Shown here: positions 60,412-64,000 of the stretch, one piece after another
Numbering within the stretch: the stretch's first letter is position 1
How the letters are laid out: every line of letters starts with the position of its first letter
From: Sphingobacterium sp. GVS05A
GTDB taxonomy: Bacteria; Bacteroidota; Bacteroidia; Sphingobacteriales; Sphingobacteriaceae
Assembly: GCF_019969845.1 (NCBI RefSeq)
Contig: NZ_JAHXYR010000008.1
Coordinates: 186,001-250,000, forward strand
Direction of reading: 5' to 3'
Length of the DNA: 64,000 bases
Notes under the pieces: generated by a model
Seen by the model: the letters and a program-made list of their open reading frames with translations, nothing else
Told to the model about the DNA's origin: nothing
The model's database searches: none
Position numbers and translations under genes: made by a program

Positions 60412-61212
60412 ATGAATCAAATCAAAGTATCGGTTGTCATACCGATGTATAATGCAGCAAAATCAATTTTGCAAACCATTAATTCCGTGTATGCGCAGAC
60501 CTGGCAAGGGGACATAGAGATTATCATTATTAATGATGGATCGACTGACGATTCAAAAATATTAGTTGAAAATTATATCAAAGATCAACAAAGAGATAAT
60601 ATCAGATTAGTGAACCAAACGAATGCTGGTGTGTCCAGAGCCCGCAACGAAGGTATGAAGCGCTGTACAGGTGATTGGATTTGCTTACTGGACTCGGATG
60701 ATACCTGGCTGCCAAACAAATTAGAACGACAACTACAGGTGCTGGAGGCAGATCCGACCATAGATTTTCTGGGGACAACCAGGAATGGCGAGTACATTCA
60801 ACAATTGGCCCTCCGAAAATTGGATGTAATCAATCAGATATCAGCCAAAGAATTGCTTTTCAAGTTTGTCTTTGTTACACCGACAATTATTTTTAAACGT
60901 GAGATTATTGATCGGGTGGGATATTTTGACGAAACTCAACGCTATGCAGAAGAAGGCAATTATTTCATTCGCATAGCAAATAAATGTAAAAGTTATCTTT
61001 TGAATGAAAGCTTGGTGATTACTGGAGGTGGTAAACATGATTTTGGAGAGTCAGGGCTTTCAAGTAATTTATGGGAAATGGAAAAAGGAGAGCTTAAAAA
61101 TATTAGAATGGCACTAAAGATGGGGATAATCAATAGTGCTGAGTATTTATTTTTTAATGTGTTTTCGCTTTTAAAATATGCTCGACGGGTATTAATAGTA
61201 TTTTTGCGCTAG
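60412..61212 (+). CDS. GT2-family glycosyltransferase
   Basis: The 266-residue protein has clear GT-A motifs: VSVVIPMYNAAKSILQTINSVYAQTW, IIIINDGSTDDS, NAGVSRARNEGMKRCTGDWICLLDSDDTWLPNKLERQ with the DxD region, and the late EGNYFIRIANKCK. It lies 16 bp after the polymerase gene. As for the others, the donor sugar cannot be predicted. Confidence 0.92.
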   Translation: MNQIKVSVVIPMYNAAKSILQTINSVYAQTWQGDIEIIIINDGSTDDSKILVENYIKDQQRDNIRLVNQTNAGVSRARNEGMKRCTGDWICLLDSDDTWLPNKLERQLQVLEADPTIDFLGTTRNGEYIQQLALRKLDVINQISAKELLFKFVFVTPTIIFKREIIDRVGYFDETQRYAEEGNYFIRIANKCKSYLLNESLVITGGGKHDFGESGLSSNLWEMEKGELKNIRMALKMGIINSAEYLFFNVFSLLKYARRVLIVFLR

Positions 61213-61273
61213 ATCCGAAATTTTATAGCCTAGCTAATAGCGAGGGTAGAATTAATAAATAAAATGATTTTAT

Positions 61274-61882
61274 ATGGAAATGTATAAACGTTATGGATTA
61301 TTAGGAGTTATACGTTTATTGATAAGTACATTACATACTAGGTTGTTCTATCCTAGGGCTAGATTGATCCGTTTGCCATTCGATGTAAGAAATCGGAGGT
61401 TGATCGATCTTGGTAATAACTTAACAACAGGTTTCGGTTGCCGCCTTGAAGTTCATCCGGTTGAAAAGAACGAGCAAAAATGCTTGATTTTTGGCAATAA
61501 TGTTCAGCTTAATGATTATGTGCACATAGCGGCAGGCGAGAAGGTTGTTATCGGCAATGATGTATTAATTGCTAGCCGTGTTTTTATTTCAGATTTGAAT
61601 CATGGGTCGTATTCAGGAGAGGAGCAAGATAGTCCACTAACCAAACCCAATGAACGATTACTATTTACTAAACCTGTTCACATAAAAGATAATGTGTGGA
61701 TTGGGGAGAATGTGTGTATTTTACCTGGAGTTACAATTGGGCGAGGTTGTGTTATTGGTTCGATGTCAGTGGTGACCAAGAGTATTCCTGATTACAGTAT
61801 TGCTGTTGGAATACCTGCAAAAGTGGTTAAACAATATGATTTCGAGACTAATAGGTGGATTTTGGTCGCAGATATACTTTAG
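61274..61882 (+). CDS. Hexapeptide-repeat O-acetyltransferase
   Basis: The 202-residue protein has a left-handed beta-helix of hexapeptide repeats (CLIFGNNVQLNDYVHIAAGEKVVIGNDVLIASRVFISDLNHGSYSG ... VHIKDNVWIGENVCILPGVTIGRGCVIGSMSVVTKSIPDYSIAVGIPAKVVKQY). The histidine in DLNHGSY is the expected catalytic base, and the ending is typical of WcaF/NodL/CatB-like enzymes. It probably acetylates a sugar of the EPS. It is the last gene before the promoter of the initiating transferase. Confidence 0.9.
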   Translation: MEMYKRYGLLGVIRLLISTLHTRLFYPRARLIRLPFDVRNRRLIDLGNNLTTGFGCRLEVHPVEKNEQKCLIFGNNVQLNDYVHIAAGEKVVIGNDVLIASRVFISDLNHGSYSGEEQDSPLTKPNERLLFTKPVHIKDNVWIGENVCILPGVTIGRGCVIGSMSVVTKSIPDYSIAVGIPAKVVKQYDFETNRWILVADIL

Positions 61883-62016
61883 AAAAAGCGCTGGGAAGGA
61901 AAAATATTTGCGTTTGGTCACCGCATACTTCTAATTGATTTATTTTTTTTTCTTGGGAATAACAACTAACATAAAAAAAATATTTTCTTAATGTAGCGAA
62001 AATGTTGTTAGTAACG

Positions 62017-62049
62017 TTTGTTAAATAAAACTTAATATTATTATATTTG
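62017..62049 (+). promoter_or_regulatory. Complete Bacteroidota promoter of the WecA-like gene
   Basis: TTTG at 62017-62020, a 21-bp spacer and TATATTTG at 62042-62049 match the family consensus TTTG-(19-21)-TAnnTTTG. It makes the initiating transferase independently transcribed from the upstream EPS operon, with a leader of about 25 nt. Confidence 0.7.
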
Positions 62050-62081
62050 CACAGCTTTATTTGACTCACTAATTACATTTT

Positions 62082-63203
62082 ATGATTTATATCTTTACTC
62101 TTATATTCCTTTTCGCCTTAGAATTTCTTTATTTAAAAATTGCAGATCGGTTAAATATAATTGATAAACCCAACGAGCGTTCTTCACATACAAAGGTTAC
62201 CATTCGTGGGGCTGGAATTATTTTTTATGTTGCTGCAATTATATATTTTATAAATAACGATTTCCAGTATCCCTGGTTCTTTTTGGGGTTAACGCTTTTA
62301 ACTTATATTTCATTCTTGGATGATATTCGGGGAGTACATCCAACAGCAAGACTAACTGTTCATCTAGCCTCGGTGTTACTCATGGTATATGAGTTCGGTA
62401 TATTCAATTACCCTTGGTATTATCTTGTTTTGGCCTTTGTATTTACAATTGGAGTTATCAATGCCTACAATTTTATGGATGGTATCAATGGCATGACAGC
62501 CTTTTGTACATTGGTCATGGGTGGTCTCTTATTTTACGTTAATACCAAGATAAATTATATTGAACAAGATTTTCTGATCTTTACCTTATTGGGCGTGGTC
62601 GTTTTTGGATTTTTTAACTTTCGAAAGAAAGCGGCTTGTTTCGCTGGGGATGTAGGGCCTGCCGTACTTTCCTTTATGCTATTGTTTGCTCTTGGTAAGC
62701 TGATCTTAAAAACAGGTGATTTTACCTATATCCTCTTTCTTGGAGTTTACGGGATTGAAATCGGATGGTCCGTTGCACGCCGTGTTTATCAAGGTTACCA
62801 TATCTTTGAGCCGCATCGCACATTCTTACTTCATATGTTAAGCAATGAAGTTGGTCATAGCAGTTTATTGGTATCCACTGCTTATGGACTGGTTCAATTG
62901 GTACTTGGTGCATCGGTTATTTATATTGTCCGGTTTGACGCTTCCGTACAATGGTCCTTTGCTATAGCTATATTATCAGCATTGAGCGCTTTTTATCTCA
63001 TTGTCAAACAATATATTTTTAACAATTATCATATAAAAGGCGAAATCGAGCATGCTGTACGCCGTCGACGTATACAGATGGTGAGAGCGCGTAGAAGCAG
63101 GGGAGCACAGCGGATTCCAGAAGTGGCAGTAGTCAAAGAAGCAAAAATTATCGAAATGCCTAAAAAAGAGAAGCAGGAGGGCTTGTTGCAAACGGGGGTT
63201 TGA
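62082..63203 (+). CDS. Undecaprenyl-phosphate sugar-1-phosphate transferase (MraY/WecA family)
   Basis: The 373-residue polytopic enzyme has IDKPNERSSHTKVTIRGAGI, the metal-binding SFLDDIRGVHPTARL, NAYNFMDGINGMTAF and CFAGDVGP, all motifs of GlcNAc-1-P/hexose-1-P transferases of the WecA branch, then a His-rich cytoplasmic loop (FEPHRTFLLHMLSNEVGHSSLLVSTAYG). It starts the repeat unit on the lipid carrier. A strongly basic tail (HAVRRRRIQMVRARRSRGAQRIP) follows the last helix. It has its own promoter and may supply other glycan pathways too. Confidence 0.92.
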   Translation: MIYIFTLIFLFALEFLYLKIADRLNIIDKPNERSSHTKVTIRGAGIIFYVAAIIYFINNDFQYPWFFLGLTLLTYISFLDDIRGVHPTARLTVHLASVLLMVYEFGIFNYPWYYLVLAFVFTIGVINAYNFMDGINGMTAFCTLVMGGLLFYVNTKINYIEQDFLIFTLLGVVVFGFFNFRKKAACFAGDVGPAVLSFMLLFALGKLILKTGDFTYILFLGVYGIEIGWSVARRVYQGYHIFEPHRTFLLHMLSNEVGHSSLLVSTAYGLVQLVLGASVIYIVRFDASVQWSFAIAILSALSAFYLIVKQYIFNNYHIKGEIEHAVRRRRIQMVRARRSRGAQRIPEVAVVKEAKIIEMPKKEKQEGLLQTGV

Positions 63204-63240
63204 TATGATCTAAAAAACCTCTAATTTTACCTCGACTTTT

Positions 63241-63246
63241 AGGAGG
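63241..63246 (+). promoter_or_regulatory. Strong Shine-Dalgarno deciding the exonuclease start
   Basis: AGGAGG lies 7 bases before ATG 63254. A GTG two codons earlier (63248) is only one base away, so the ATG is the start. Such perfect Shine-Dalgarno sequences are rare in this window. Confidence 0.6.
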
Positions 63247-63253
63247 AGTGAAC

Positions 63254-63775
63254 ATGCAATCAGGATTAAGTTTTACAGCAATAGATTTCGAAACGGCTAC
63301 AGCCAACCAAAATTCCGCTTGTGCCATTGGCCTGGTGGTGGTGGAGCAGGGGGTAATCGTTGAGGAGTTCTATTCGCTGATCCAGCCTCCTCAAAACCAA
63401 TATATGTGGCAGACAACGCGTGTTCATGGGATCAGACCGAGAGATACAGCACAAGCGCCTACATTTATGGATTTGTTTCCTCGTATCTTTCCTTTGATCA
63501 ATAATCGAATTATGGTTGCGCATAATGAGTTGTTTGACCGTGGGGTATTGCGTAAGACCATGAGTTATTATAATCTACCTTACGATAGTTTGGGTTTAAT
63601 GGAAAAATGGGAATGCACATTCAAGATTTATCAGGAAAAAGGATTTAAACCAGCCCGACTGAACGCTTGTTGTGAAGTGCTAGGGATTGAACTTAATCAC
63701 CATGAGGCACTTTCTGATGCACGTGCCTGTGCCAATTTGTACCTTAGACATGCTGATGTCCCTTCTTTGGCATGA
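63254..63775 (+). CDS. DnaQ-like 3'-5' exonuclease domain protein
   Basis: The 173-residue protein is an isolated DEDDh exonuclease domain: ExoI SFTAIDFETATANQNSACAIGLVVVE, ExoII MVAHNELFDRGVL and ExoIII LNHHEALSDARACANLYL. It resembles the single-domain exonucleases of the DNA polymerase III epsilon type found as separate genes in Bacteroidota. DNA repair or RNA turnover are both possible. It lies 50 bp after the WecA-like gene but is not functionally related to it. Confidence 0.9.
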   Translation: MQSGLSFTAIDFETATANQNSACAIGLVVVEQGVIVEEFYSLIQPPQNQYMWQTTRVHGIRPRDTAQAPTFMDLFPRIFPLINNRIMVAHNELFDRGVLRKTMSYYNLPYDSLGLMEKWECTFKIYQEKGFKPARLNACCEVLGIELNHHEALSDARACANLYLRHADVPSLA

Positions 63776-63835
63776 TATTTACGTTAAATTATGGGGGAAC
63801 AAAAGGTAATTTCCCAATGTTCTCATTATAAATTT

Positions 63836-63843
63836 TATCTTTG
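63836..63843 (+). promoter_or_regulatory. Promoter -7 box for the cytidylyltransferase gene
   Basis: TATCTTTG matches TAnnTTTG, 48 bp before the ATG at 63892. No clear -33 element was seen. Confidence 0.5.
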
Positions 63844-63891
63844 AGAGATGAAATAGCTATTTCTTTTTGTTACTTTAAATTTATTGCAATT

Positions 63892-64000
63892 ATGATAACT
63901 ATCCCAGCTAAGAATATGCGCATTGGTATTACCTTTAGTGCATTTGATTTGTTACATGCTGGACATATCAAGATGCTTGAAGATGCTAGGCGTCAATGTG
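63892..64000 (+). CDS. Cytidylyltransferase-like nucleotidyltransferase (cut by the window end)
   Basis: Only 36 residues are visible: MITIPAKNMRIGITFSAFDLLHAGHIKMLEDARRQC. GITFSAFDLLHAGHIKML is the T/H-x-GH nucleotide-binding motif of the cytidylyltransferase superfamily (TagD/GCT type, also RfaE-type). It could make CDP-glycerol or another activated polyol for the polysaccharide, but the rest of the gene is needed to tell. Own promoter. Confidence 0.8.
   Translation, partial: MITIPAKNMRIGITFSAFDLLHAGHIKMLEDARRQC

Overview
The window looks like chromosomal DNA of a Bacteroidota bacterium, most likely a Sphingobacterium-like member of the Sphingobacteriaceae. The reasons are a SusC/SusD pair with an ECF sigma factor and a FecR anti-sigma, GLPGLI and OMP_b-brl_3 outer-membrane proteins, a PafA-type phosphatase, DUF2147 and DUF5106 proteins, and repeated TAnnTTTG promoter -7 boxes (some with TTG/TTTG at -33) in place of sigma70 boxes. 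No rRNA, tRNA, CRISPR array, transposase or intact prophage was seen.

Layout. Positions 1-8.4 kb (minus strand) hold a sigma/FecR/SusC/SusD uptake locus ending in a secreted metallophosphoesterase that runs off the left edge. Positions 8.5-10.4 kb hold a hyaluronan-synthase-like GT2 followed by a decayed, internally deleted nucleotide-sugar dehydrogenase. Positions 10.7-45.4 kb are mostly core genes: prfB (with its programmed +1 frameshift), pgi, a heavy-metal P-type ATPase, a four-TM holin-superfamily protein, DUF2147, a MacB-type permease, kbl, typA, ecotin, uvrA, pafA, an Rrf2 regulator, an OMP/GLPGLI pair, metG, ldcA, two paralogous Usp proteins around doxX, prc, a TPR protein, rarA and a lipoprotein S41 peptidase.

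Positions 45.5-50.0 kb (minus strand) carry a compact cassette: HPr-kinase-like P-loop protein, ABC exporter, PqqD-like protein, Ser/His S26-type peptidase and DUF5106-thioredoxin lipoprotein. It has the logic of peptide recognition, phosphorylation, cleavage and export, but no recognisable precursor, cyclase or radical-SAM enzyme. It is the best candidate here for an undescribed system. It lies beside a Wzx/Wzy-type exopolysaccharide cluster (50.3-63.2 kb, plus strand): SLBB export protein, chain-length protein, flippase, five glycosyltransferases, EpsG-like polymerase, hexapeptide acetyltransferase and a WecA/MraY-type initiating transferase. A DnaQ-like exonuclease and a truncated cytidylyltransferase end the window.

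Regulatory signals. Many gene ends carry clear intrinsic terminators, often shared by convergent genes. Two promoters on either side of rarA share a 34-bp architecture with an inverted repeat between -33 and -7, and one of them has been tandemly duplicated (74-bp unit). A TTAGTATT(G/T)AG repeat recurs at four intergenic sites. All functional statements are read from sequence by eye; no database search was run.
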